A stretch of DNA of 38,039 nucleotides. Source: Chrysochromulina parva (Eukaryota; Haptophyta; Prymnesiales; Chrysochromulinaceae). The DNA lies in assembly GCA_002887195.1 (NCBI GenBank), contig PJAB01000142.1, positions 1 to 38,039 of the forward strand, read 5' to 3'. Made by a program: the position numbers and the translations under genes. The notes under the pieces are model-generated. The model saw only the letters and a program-made list of their open reading frames with translations. It was not told the DNA's origin and did not search any database. Shown piece by piece: positions 22,263 to 31,700 of this stretch (the stretch's first letter is position 1; every line of letters starts with the position of its first letter).

Positions 22263-25200
22263 ATGTGGATCAAGTTCATCAGCGCGGCAGCAGCGTTCCA
22301 TGGCTGGCCGCCTCCACCTCCGTTGCCACCCCCACCATCGCCGTCGCCACCACAACTTGCATCCCCAGCACCCATTTTGCTTCCCTTGTCAAGTCTCACG
22401 GCTGTAAGACCCGTGGAGTTCCCACCCCGGCCTCCACCGGCACAGCCTCCGCCCCGGTATCCTCACCCGAACGCACCGCCGCCTGCGATGCCTACCCTCC
22501 ACCTCCGTCTCCGCCCCCGTACGCCTCCGCCTCCGCTTCCGTCACCACCGATGCCGTTCGCCCCCGTTCCCTCCACGCCTCCCGCAATCACTCTGCTTCC
22601 CTTGCCGCCTCAGTCTCCCTGGCCGCATCAGCCTCAGCCTCAGCCTCCCGCGCCACCGCACCAAATCGTCGCAGTGCACCTCGACCTCACGCTCCAAGGG
22701 ACCGTTGACACATTCGACGCCACGAACTTCACCAACCGGCTCGGTGCCTGCCTGAGCCTCGCGCCTGCAAGGATCACGCTCGACATTCGCGCCGCCAGCG
22801 TCCTCATCGGTGTGAACATCGCCACCGACAGCATGGCCCAAGGGCAGCGCCTCGGCACGCTGCTCAGCGCGTACAATGAGACGTCCTTCTCCGCGGCACT
22901 TGGCGACGGCTACGTGGTCGAGACTCTATCGCCGCCGACTCTCCTCACACTGAGCTCGAATGGTAGCTCTGTGGAGACGCAGGGTGCTCTGAGCGGCGTC
23001 GGTGCGCCTGATCAAGAGGAGGACAACCTAACCAGGAGGACCAACCTTATGTTCGGGCTGGTCCTCAGTGCCACTGCACTGGCCTTGAGCGCCCTCGGCT
23101 GGCGCTTGCTTCGTCGCAGCCACGCTCTGGCGAAAAGGGCCGCAGCGTCAGAGTCGGAGCTGGAGTCGGCCGAGCCGATACCGGCCGAGAGCGGGGGGAG
23201 GTGGAGTCGGCCTACCCAGGCTCTGACGCTGCCAGCCGTCACTCTGGCTCAGGACAGCGCTCAGGACTCTGCCGTTCACGCGCGCCCGTCCATGCTCAGG
23301 ACAGCGCTCACGACCTTCCCGCGCGACCTTGGGTGTAACGACCTTCCCTCCATGCGACGCATGCATCGGCCCACGACCTTCCCGTGCGACGAGATGCCCA
23401 CGCCTTTTGGCTCTCCAGCGAGGCCGACGTGCGCCCACGTCGGCCTCGGCGTCGGCGGCGTATCGGCCTCGGGCAGCCCGCTCGCCTGTGGAAGCACGCT
23501 CGCCTGTGGAAGCACGTTCGAATGCGAAAGCTCCGCAGCTGCAGCTGCAGAGACTCCGGCGCTGCAACGGCTTCGAAGCTGGGCCCATGCTGCCGCCACG
23601 CCCTCGCCCTGCGTCTCACCTGCTGCTAGCGCCGAGGGCTCCGGAGCTTCGTCAAACCGGAGCTTCGTCACTGCATGCGTCTCACCTGCTGCTAGCGCCG
23701 AGGGCTCCGGAGCTTCGTCACACTGGAGTTTCGTCACTGCATGCGTCTCACCTGCTGCTAGCGCCGAGAGCTCCGGAGCTTCGTCACACTGGAGCTTCGT
23801 CACTGCATGCGTCTCACCTGCTTCTCGCGCCGAGAGCTCACCTGCTGCTCGCGCCCAGAGCCCCGGAGCTGGGCCGCTGCTGTCTCCGGCGTTGCAGAGG
23901 CTCCGTGACTGGGCCCATGCCGTCGCGATGCCCGCGGCAAATGCTGCAGCCCTCGCCGCCCGTGCAGGCGACACGCTGGGTGCGGATGGGGCGACCTCCG
24001 CGGCGGCGATCAAGATGGCGCTCGCCCTGCCTGGTCGGGCGACGGGCACGGGTGCGCACACGCTGCCGCGCTCGATCCCGACGGACGCGGGGTACGCCCA
24101 GTACGGCGCTCGGTCCCGACGGGTGAGGGCGACGCCCAGTACGGCGCTCTCGACGGGCGAGGGCGACGCCCAGTACGGCGCTCGTGAGGACGCCGAGGCG
24201 ATGACGAGGGTGAAGGCACGCGTGGAGATGGCACGGCGCTCGACACGGCGCAAGCTGCTCTCGCGCCATTCCAGAGAGGCCGAGCTGCACCACGACTTCC
24301 CGCTCGGCACGGCGCTCGGCACCATGGCAGACGAGCCCCTGGCTGCAGTGCAAGTGGTGCCCCGCGCAACAGTGCACAAGCCGACACCGCCACCGCGGCA
24401 GAGGCGCCAGACGATGGCCGTGCCTGTGGTGGTGCCGACACCGCCGCCGCGCAAGTGTCGCGAGCAGCATGGCCGGCCGCCGGTGTTCGCGCCGTCGCTG
24501 CCGTCGCTGCCATTGGTGCCAGACATGGAGACGCCGCCGCGGGCAGCCCTGAGCCCCAACTCGAGGGCGTGCAAGACGAACGAGCGCCTTGCACACAGGG
24601 CTGCCCGCGGCGGCGTCTTCTCGTCTGGCAGCGACGCCAGCGACTGCAGCGTCGTCGCGAACAGAGGCGGACGATCGCCCACCCGCGACGCACAGCTGCG
24701 GTGGCTCGAGAAGATGATGGTCTACGGCCTGCGTGACGTCGAGGAGCTGCCTCCCGAGATTTTAGGCGAGATCCTTCCCGAGATTGCGGCATGCGGCATG
24801 CGGGATGAGGAGGAGCTGCCGCCCGAGCTGCTGCCCTTGGAGACGGTTTCGATGCCGCCCAAGGTGCCAACCGTGCTCAACTTGACCTCTCCGACGCGGC
24901 TCAACGAGCTCCTCGACCCGACAGAGTCCCTCGACGTGGACTCACTCGACGAGAATCTCTCCCTCTCGGCGGAGCGACGAGCACTCCAGAAGCCATCGGC
25001 CTCACGCTCGGCCTCATCCCACGAGCGCTTGTGCCAAGAAGGCCCTGCTCCGCCAAAGCCAGCTGCGCCGGGAGTCTCGAGTGTCGCACTGGAGGCGGCG
25101 CAGCTCGCCATGCAGAAGGCGATCGCATGGGATCAATTGGTCTCGCCTCTCGAGCAGCGCGCAGCGGCCGCGGGGCTGCAGAGGCGCGGGGGCACCCACG

Positions 25201-25670
25201 CCGCCCCCACGCCGCAGAGCCCGCTTTGTAGGCGATGGGAGCGCTTTGCGACGCTGCGGCCCGTCGTCCGGCGCTTGGGGGGCGGTGCAGAGGCGCTCCC
25301 AACCTGTGAACACAGATGGGAGCCTGTGTTCACAGGTGCAGAGGCGCTCCCTCCCCAACGAAGCCTCCAGGGTGCCGCGACGACGCCCACCGCCACGTGT
25401 CCTCCCAATCGAACCTCGAGGTCTCCGGTGCTGCGGTCGCCCAAGGACAGTCGATCGCCGGTCACGATGGCACAGGGTTGGCTTTGCAAGCAGCTGCGAC
25501 TAGCCGCGCTCGATGGCCAGGCTGCTTCCGAGATGACCGATGGCGATGCGGAGGACAGTTGGCTGATGAGCCCCGCGATGAAGGATGATGGCCGAGGTAC
25601 ACCAGTGCCGGCCAAGCATGCACGACTGGCCCTGGGTGACGTGACGCAGGCGCACGAGAATGTGCGCTGA
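22263..25670 (+). CDS. Large Pro-rich single-pass membrane protein with haptophyte-type extracellular domain
   Basis: 1,135 aa from the ATG at 22263, which gives a short hydrophobic leader (MWIKFISAAAAFHGW). Residues 16-135 are Pro-rich. At about 137-230 lies a compact beta-alpha-beta-like domain (VHLDLTLQGTVDTFDATNFTNRLGACLSLAPARITLDIRAASVLIGVNI), similar in style to the domain after the first LNR of the channel gene downstream. One TM segment lies at about 261-283 (LMFGLVLSATALALSALGWRLL), followed by a cytoplasmic tail of about 850 residues. The tail has Ser/Ala-rich tandem repeats, basic clusters, PTPPPR motifs that could bind SH3-like domains, and acidic helical pieces (LRDVEELPPEIL..MRDEEELPPELL). 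No catalytic domain was seen. Function unknown; a surface receptor or scaffold is a guess. Confidence 0.7.
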   Translation: MWIKFISAAAAFHGWPPPPPLPPPPSPSPPQLASPAPILLPLSSLTAVRPVEFPPRPPPAQPPPRYPHPNAPPPAMPTLHLRLRPRTPPPPLPSPPMPFAPVPSTPPAITLLPLPPQSPWPHQPQPQPPAPPHQIVAVHLDLTLQGTVDTFDATNFTNRLGACLSLAPARITLDIRAASVLIGVNIATDSMAQGQRLGTLLSAYNETSFSAALGDGYVVETLSPPTLLTLSSNGSSVETQGALSGVGAPDQEEDNLTRRTNLMFGLVLSATALALSALGWRLLRRSHALAKRAAASESELESAEPIPAESGGRWSRPTQALTLPAVTLAQDSAQDSAVHARPSMLRTALTTFPRDLGCNDLPSMRRMHRPTTFPCDEMPTPFGSPARPTCAHVGLGVGGVSASGSPLACGSTLACGSTFECESSAAAAAETPALQRLRSWAHAAATPSPCVSPAASAEGSGASSNRSFVTACVSPAASAEGSGASSHWSFVTACVSPAASAESSGASSHWSFVTACVSPASRAESSPAARAQSPGAGPLLSPALQRLRDWAHAVAMPAANAAALAARAGDTLGADGATSAAAIKMALALPGRATGTGAHTLPRSIPTDAGYAQYGARSRRVRATPSTALSTGEGDAQYGAREDAEAMTRVKARVEMARRSTRRKLLSRHSREAELHHDFPLGTALGTMADEPLAAVQVVPRATVHKPTPPPRQRRQTMAVPVVVPTPPPRKCREQHGRPPVFAPSLPSLPLVPDMETPPRAALSPNSRACKTNERLAHRAARGGVFSSGSDASDCSVVANRGGRSPTRDAQLRWLEKMMVYGLRDVEELPPEILGEILPEIAACGMRDEEELPPELLPLETVSMPPKVPTVLNLTSPTRLNELLDPTESLDVDSLDENLSLSAERRALQKPSASRSASSHERLCQEGPAPPKPAAPGVSSVALEAAQLAMQKAIAWDQLVSPLEQRAAAAGLQRRGGTHAAPTPQSPLCRRWERFATLRPVVRRLGGGAEALPTCEHRWEPVFTGAEALPPQRSLQGAATTPTATCPPNRTSRSPVLRSPKDSRSPVTMAQGWLCKQLRLAALDGQAASEMTDGDAEDSWLMSPAMKDDGRGTPVPAKHARLALGDVTQAHENVR
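23610..23810 (+). repeat. 66-bp tandem repeat (3 copies plus partial) in the Pro-rich gene
   Basis: Units start at 23610, 23676 and 23742, with a decayed fourth at 23808. Each encodes a 22-residue unit, CVSPAASAEGSGASSHWSFVTA or close. Confidence 0.93.
24530..24617. repeat. Perfect 22-bp inverted repeat in coding sequence
   Basis: Arms 24530-24551 and 24596-24617 are exact reverse complements with a 44-nt spacer. Weaker pairing continues inward (GTGCAAG with CTTGCAC) and outward (24502-24511 with 24626-24635). Confidence 0.9.
25303..25336. repeat. 13-bp perfect hairpin in coding sequence
   Basis: CCTGTGAACACAG (25303-25315), 8-nt loop, CTGTGTTCACAGG (25324-25336). It is flanked on both sides by direct copies of GGTGCAGAGGCGCTCCC. 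Confidence 0.9.
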
Positions 25671-26343
25671 AAGGCGAGAGCATTCATGCTGATGCTGAAG
25701 TTGTGGGGGCTGAGACTGTGAGAGACGAGGAGCCCATGACGCCGACACGACGCTCACGCAGACACGACGCTTACGCCGACACGACGCTCACGCCGACACG
25801 ACGCTCACGCCGACACGACGATCACGCCACCCTATAGAATGTGAGAGACTGAGGAGCACCCTGCGCTGACGGACGACCCGCGTTCTCAATCCGTGTTGAT
25901 GTTCGAGGAGCATTTCTTATTAGTTGTGAATGGAGGCCCCGAATCCGCGTGAGGGCGCCCGGCGCCCGCGCCGGGCCAAGTGGGGAAATATGGAGAGGAA
26001 TATGTTCACATTCATTGGTCTCCACGCGTGGCATCGGAATTCCACACAGCGCGACCACCGGCGCCCACAGGACCGAGGTTTTAAGGCAGGGAACTTGTCA
26101 TCAAGCAAGCAAGCTAATTAGTCGACACACACAAGTATCTAAACCAGCGCAACCGAGTACCCCAGGCGAGTTTGCTTGACTTGACGTCCTTTGTCAAACT
26201 CTTGACAGTTTTTCCCACAGCATTCCACAGTGGAAGCTTCCACGCCTTCCTACGACTCCTTGCTCAAGGTGAGCGCTTCCCACGCACGCCTTTTCGGGGC
26301 TTGTGGGTGTGGGCCCTGAAACGAACGAACGAACGAACGAACG
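25671..26343. other. Intergenic, 673 bp, with a 17-bp tandem repeat
   Basis: Holds five units of GACACGACGCTCACGCC (25744-25828), a 14-bp perfect palindrome GTGGAAGCTTCCAC (26230-26243) about 100 bp before the ABC transporter start, and an AACG microsatellite running into the start codon (26318-26343). Confidence 0.7.
25744..25828. repeat. 17-bp minisatellite, 5 copies
   Basis: Consensus GACACGACGCTCACGCC with single substitutions. Just downstream of the Pro-rich gene stop. Confidence 0.95.
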
Positions 26344-28239
26344 ATGCTCTCGGTGGCTGTAGAGCCGATCAACGGAGCTCTGTTGACGAAAGACAAACCG
26401 CCGCCTGCTCGAGAGCAGTCACGTGCCGTGACCTTCCTCCGCCTCGTCGGCCTACTCGAGGGGCGCGAGCGGTGCTGGTGCCTCCTGGCCGTCTTGGCGA
26501 CCAGCGTGGCTTCCCTCCTCGGCATGGCGCTGCCCGTGTACACCGGCAAGCTCGTGAGCGCCGTGAGCTCCGACAACGACTTCGACCCCGCGTGCCAGGC
26601 GAGCCCTGAGAAGCTGGCGCAGTGCCGCCGTGACTCGCTCGCTGACACTCTCCTGATCATGGGCCTCGCATTCTTCGTGTCCGGCATCGCGCTCGCACTC
26701 GGCCTTTGGCTCTTCTTCCTCTCGGGCGAGCGGCTCGCAGCTCGGCTGCGGCGGAAGCTCTATGCCTCGTACATGCACAAGCACCTCGGCTTCTTTGACG
26801 AGCAGAAGACGGGCGACTTGATGAATCGGCTCGCAAGCGACTGCACGGAGCTCAAGGACACGCTCACCAGATCCCTGGGCGAGGGCATGCACAATGCACT
26901 GCAGATGTCCATCGGGCTCACGCTGATGCTGCTCTCGTCTCCGCTGCTCACGCTCCTCACCCTCGCCGCCGCACCCATCATCGGCGTGTGTGCGGGCCTC
27001 TACGGCTGCTTCATCTCGAAGCTGACGGAGCGCTACCAAGCCGCGTTGGGAGAGGCGAGCGACGTGGCGCAACAGGCGCTCTCGAGCATCCGGACCGTGC
27101 GCTCGTTTGCGCGCGAGGGCTTCGAGCGCTCGCAGTACGACGCCAAGATTGAGCGTGCGTACGCGCTCGGGAAGCGCAAGGGCGCCGCGCTGGGCGCCTT
27201 TATCGGCTTCGTGAGCACGATCGCGCAGGCCTCCCTCGTGCTCGTGCTCTGGTTTGGGTGCACGATGGTCATCGACGGCAAGCTCGACTTTGGCGAGCTC
27301 ACGTCGTTTGTGTTGATTGCGATCTACACGATCTCGTCGTTTGGAGGGCTGATGGACCTCTTCTCCGCCATGATGGGCGCCATCGGGGTCTCCCGAAGGC
27401 TCTTTGCCATTCTGGACGAGCCTTCGCCTCCGCTCGAGGGTGGCTCGACCCTGGTCAATGTGCGAGGCCAGATCACCTTCCGGGACGTCCACTTTGGCTA
27501 CCCGTCGCGCAAGGACGTGCCCGTGCTGCGTGGCGTCTCGTTCCACGTGCACCCTGGCCAAGCGCTCGCGCTCTGCGGCTCGTCGGGATCTGGCAAGTCG
27601 TCGATCATCGCGTTGCTCGAGCGCTTCTACGAGCCCTCGAGCGGCGACATTGAGGTGGACGGCGTGCCGCTTGCAAGCCTCGACCCCTCGTGGTGGCGTC
27701 GGCAGATTGCGCTGGTCGCGCAGGAGCCTGTCCTCTTCAACGGATCCGTCCTCGAGAATCTGAGGTACGGCAACCCCGAGGCCACCCGCGAGGCGGCCAC
27801 CGAGGCGGCCCAAGTCGCCAACGCGCACGACTTCATCCTGGGCTTCACCGACCAGTACGAGACGCTCGTGGGTGAGCGCGGCGTCAAGCTGAGCGGCGGC
27901 CAGAAGCAGCGGCTGGCGATCGCGCGTGCGGTGCTCCTGGCCCCGGCGGTGCTGTTGCTGGACGAGGCCACCTCGGCGCTCGATGCTGAGGCCGAGGCGA
28001 TCGTGCAGGCGGCGCTCGACAGGGTCATGGCGGGGCGCACGAGCATCGTCATCGCCCACCGGCTCTCGACCATCCGGCACGCCGACTGCATCTGTGTCAT
28101 CGAGCGCGGGGTCGTCATCGAGCGCGGCACGCACGAGGAGCTGCTCGGCACGGCGGGCGCGTACGAGAAGCTCTGCCGCCGACAGATGGAATCGTCGGTG
28201 AGCAGAGTGCCCAGCGGCGCGGGCTTGGATGCGATCTGA
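26344..28239 (+). CDS. ABCB-type half ABC transporter (exporter)
   Basis: 631 aa in one exon. The TM domain has six expected helices (for example LLAVLATSVASLLGMALPVYTG, TLLIMGLAFFVSGIALALGLWLFFL, MLLSSPLLTLLTLAAAPIIGVCAGLYGC) and the coupling-helix motif FFDEQKTGDLMNRLASDC typical of ABCB. The nucleotide-binding domain has Walker A GSSGSGKSS (about 412-420), Q-loop VAQEPVLF, signature LSGGQKQR (about 516), Walker B VLLLDEATSALD and H-loop IAHRLS, all intact. It resembles TAP/ABCB8-10/TAP-like half transporters working as dimers. There is no clear transit peptide, so the membrane is uncertain. Substrate unknown: peptide, lipid or xenobiotic. Confidence 0.95.
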   Translation: MLSVAVEPINGALLTKDKPPPAREQSRAVTFLRLVGLLEGRERCWCLLAVLATSVASLLGMALPVYTGKLVSAVSSDNDFDPACQASPEKLAQCRRDSLADTLLIMGLAFFVSGIALALGLWLFFLSGERLAARLRRKLYASYMHKHLGFFDEQKTGDLMNRLASDCTELKDTLTRSLGEGMHNALQMSIGLTLMLLSSPLLTLLTLAAAPIIGVCAGLYGCFISKLTERYQAALGEASDVAQQALSSIRTVRSFAREGFERSQYDAKIERAYALGKRKGAALGAFIGFVSTIAQASLVLVLWFGCTMVIDGKLDFGELTSFVLIAIYTISSFGGLMDLFSAMMGAIGVSRRLFAILDEPSPPLEGGSTLVNVRGQITFRDVHFGYPSRKDVPVLRGVSFHVHPGQALALCGSSGSGKSSIIALLERFYEPSSGDIEVDGVPLASLDPSWWRRQIALVAQEPVLFNGSVLENLRYGNPEATREAATEAAQVANAHDFILGFTDQYETLVGERGVKLSGGQKQRLAIARAVLLAPAVLLLDEATSALDAEAEAIVQAALDRVMAGRTSIVIAHRLSTIRHADCICVIERGVVIERGTHEELLGTAGAYEKLCRRQMESSVSRVPSGAGLDAI

Positions 28240-28724
28240 TGCCGGCCTCGTGTTCGCGACGGTGGAATCGGTTTCGGGTTTGCGTTATGAAACAACTCGA
28301 TATGCTATAGCGGAGCGAAAAACCAATACAAGGAGCGCGCGGCCGCGCGCGCCCCCAAAAAGTGCCTACACGCCGCATCCCGCTTGCGAAGCGCGGCAGC
28401 GGCGGTGGCCGATCTGGATTTCTGTGTCGCCCGTGACTCCCCGGAGATTGGCGAGATATCGCATCCTCTCTAGGAATTCTATTTTGGGCCAGTGCATCCC
28501 TTTATTTTTTTCCCGAATTTCAGAGAAAGTGTGTGTCGCCCATTTTTTGGGGGGGGACTCGCCGCGTCCAACCAGGCTCGCAGGCACGTCTGGCGCGGCG
28601 AGCTCGGCGGCGGCGGCACACCTTGTGGGTGATCGGGTGTACTGACTCGATGCGGGCGCTGCGCTTGCACGTCACAGATCTCAACCACAAGTATTCGTTC
28701 ACCGGCTCCCCATCACCGAGCAGC
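28240..28724. other. Intergenic or 5' leader of the channel gene, 485 bp, with an acceptor-like tract
   Basis: At 28499-28523 the sequence CTTTATTTTTTTCCCGAATTTCAG looks like a strong polypyrimidine tract and 3' splice site. The reading frame of the channel is open from there, so a 5' intron with an upstream exon is possible. Confidence 0.4.
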
Positions 28725-31700
28725 ATGATTCAATCTACGTGGCGCCGCTCCGCGCCTCGACTTGCACACGTCATCGTCTTCGCCCTGATGGTGAGCGGCA
28801 CCGATGCGTCCGAGACCGAGCCACAGCCATCCCCGTCGTCCGAGCCACCCTCGCCGTCGTCGCAGCCGTACTGGTCGATTGTTTCGGGTGGATCATATTG
28901 CGAGGTCACCTCCAATGGGTTGTGCATCACCGATGGCATCGGATCGTATGGCTGGGGCGAGGCCTGCACGATGCGAGCGGAAGTGGAAATGACTATCACC
29001 GCCACCGAGTTTGACACCGAGCAAGGCTACGATTTCATCACGATTGGGGACAACACATTCTCAGGCACCCAAGGGCCAACGAATGTGCAAGTGACCGCCG
29101 GGACAATTGTGACCTGGTCCAGCGATGGCTCGTCCAGCACGGGTACAGGCTTTATGATCTGCGGACCGCCATCACCACAACCACCAGCAGCACCACCAGC
29201 ACCACCGTCGCCACCAGCACCGCCGATGCCACCGCCAGCACCGCCAACATCGCCACCGCCACCGTCACCACCGCCACCGCCCTCACCGCCGCCATCACCA
29301 CCGCCTCAACCTCCGAGCCTGTGCTCGAATATTTATGGCTATGGGGAAGATGGTGGCTGTTGGTGGATCGGCGACGGCGTTTGCGACGATGGCGGGCCCG
29401 GTGCTGAATACGGCGACTGCGACTTGGGCACAGACTGCGAAGATTGTGGGATCCGCCTCATCTCATCCCCTCCGTCGCCCGGATATCCGCCGCTCCCGCC
29501 GTTGCCAGCCGGAGCGCTCATCATGGGAGGCGTGCCCGTCGTGCGCGTCACCTACTCCTTCCCCCCGCGGAATGTGACTCAGGAGGAAGTGGTCGAGTTC
29601 ATGCGTATGGTGGGCAACATTGCGAGCTGCACAACCCACCCAGTACGCTGCCAAGTATCTCGGGAGCTGACGGCAACCAGCCCGGAATTCGTCCGAGCAA
29701 CTGTGCTTGTGAGCACTATGAGCCTTCGGCTCACCTTCCCCGAGTCCACCTTCAACAGCTCCAGTGGCTCGGTCGTCCCCTCCCCAGCGGGTGCGGCGCG
29801 CGCCGATGAGGTGCGCACGCTCTTCGCGTCTACGCCACTCACCGCGCCGGTGTATTCGACGGACCGCATCATCACATTCACGCTTCGGCTTGCCGGTGAC
29901 GTCGCCGCGTTCACCGAGAGTGTGCGAGCTGAGATGGCCTCTGCGATCGCAACCACGGCGAGCGTGAACGTGTCTGCCTGCACCGAGACGTGTGAGTGGG
30001 CCTCCGATGGCGATTGCGACGACGGCGGTCCGGGCACGGAGTACTCATCCTGCTCCATCGGCACCGACTGCACCGACTGCGGCATGCGCCAGCTGGTGGA
30101 ACTGAATGTCACGTCGTGCAGCGTCGTGACCTGTGGCACGGCCACCGGCGTCGTCCTCGGCGTGCGTATCCGGACGCCCACAGCGACGGCAACCGCGGTG
30201 CAGTCGAAGATCACCAACGCCATCAGCAGCCCGAGCCTCGCAAGCCTCATGCTCGCCAACGTCACCGGCGTACGCCGTGCTCGTCGTCTCGCGGCTACCG
30301 TGGTCGCGGTCCTGGCAGCACCGACCGTGATAGGCGGGTCCGCCGTGGCGGGCTTATTCGGCATCACCGCCCTGCCTGCCGCAACCACGATCTCCGCAGC
30401 TTTGCCGTACTACAAGCCACCCTCCCCTCCGCCTGCGCCTCCGCCTCCTGCAGCGCCGCCGGGCCTGTGCTCGAACACGTGCGACAGGCCTGGCGTAGGT
30501 GGCACCCCGGGGGTGTGCAACGACGGCGCCTCTCCGGACCCCGTCCCTTTTCGGCAGCTCTGCCCGTTCGGCAGCGACTGCAACGACTGCGGCTCGCGTG
30601 ACTTTTGTCACACCTGCTCGCTCGAGTGTCAGAGGCGCAACAATGCGCTGCCCGCAACGAAACGTGGCAGTGGGTGCATGGCGAGCATGTTTGGTGACAC
30701 GGTCTGCGACCCCAATTGCAACAACCGCGAGTGTGGTTACGACGCCGGCGCATGCACGCTGAGCCAGATCCGGTCCGTGTGCACGGCCGAGCAGGATCTT
30801 GGTCGCACGGACTATAGTACGAAGCCGCTGGCACTCGGGCTCCTCGATGATCGCGATGCGAGCGATGGCTCCTTCCGGCTACTCCTGCCAGAAAATAACT
30901 CGCATACCTCGAGCGCCTCAATGCTCGCCATGGGCCGCGTGCCGATCGCAATCTCACTCGACCTCTCGCCCATCCGCCTGGTTCTGCAGCAAGACTTCAA
31001 CGAAAACTACATCTTCGCCGAGATGGGGTACACGCTGCAGTGGGCCGACCCACGCCTCGCTCGCTCGCCGTGTGCGGGCGCACTTTCGGGGATGCTCTCG
31101 CTCGACTTCGAGCAGGGCCTGAGCGACATCGCGCGCGAGGCGGCCCGCGCGATGCGCTCCAAGTTTTGGGTGCCCTCGTTAATGCAGACAGACGCCGTCC
31201 CTGGCTTCCGTGGCATCGATGCATCCGCTGATTTCCAATTAGGTACGGAGACGATTCTTATTGATGGTGCGCCAGGGTCGACCGATGAAGGGTTAAGGAT
31301 CCCTATGCTAGTGCAGCCTTGGCTCGATGGCTATGACACCGAGCTGCCGGAGTCCGCACCATCTGCAACGCCCTCGGGCGCCCTCCCAATCGCCAAAGAA
31401 TTCACGTCGGGGCCTCGCAACACGTCGACATGCGTCGGCTGCGCCTCCTGGACTGGCGACATCGAGTTCCAGCTGCTCCAGTCGCACCACAACTTCTTCT
31501 ACTATCCCTTTGACCAGCAGGAACTCAGGGTGACCGTAGAAGTGATTGGTGGCTGGCTGTACGGCTGCGTGGGCACGGGCGCGGACTCGCCTGTGCTGGC
31601 CGCGTTGGGCCTCACCGAGGAGAACAAGGACACGACATTGCTGCCGCCGACGGCCGAGTGGTACTTGAACGGACCCCTGTCCCAGACAGTGCGTGTGGCG

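Noticed and set aside
23276..24682. 468-codon antisense ORF
   Set aside because: It lies opposite the Pro-rich protein gene and mirrors it because GC-rich codons leave few stops. It is low complexity, with no domain.
26452..28134. 560-codon antisense ORF opposite the ABC transporter
   Set aside because: A shadow of a high-GC3 coding region. The sense strand has a complete, motif-intact transporter.
28533..28724. Channel protein starting at GTG 28533
   Set aside because: The ATG at 28725 gives a proper signal peptide. The upstream piece is Arg-rich and follows an acceptor-like tract, so it is more likely leader or part of another exon.
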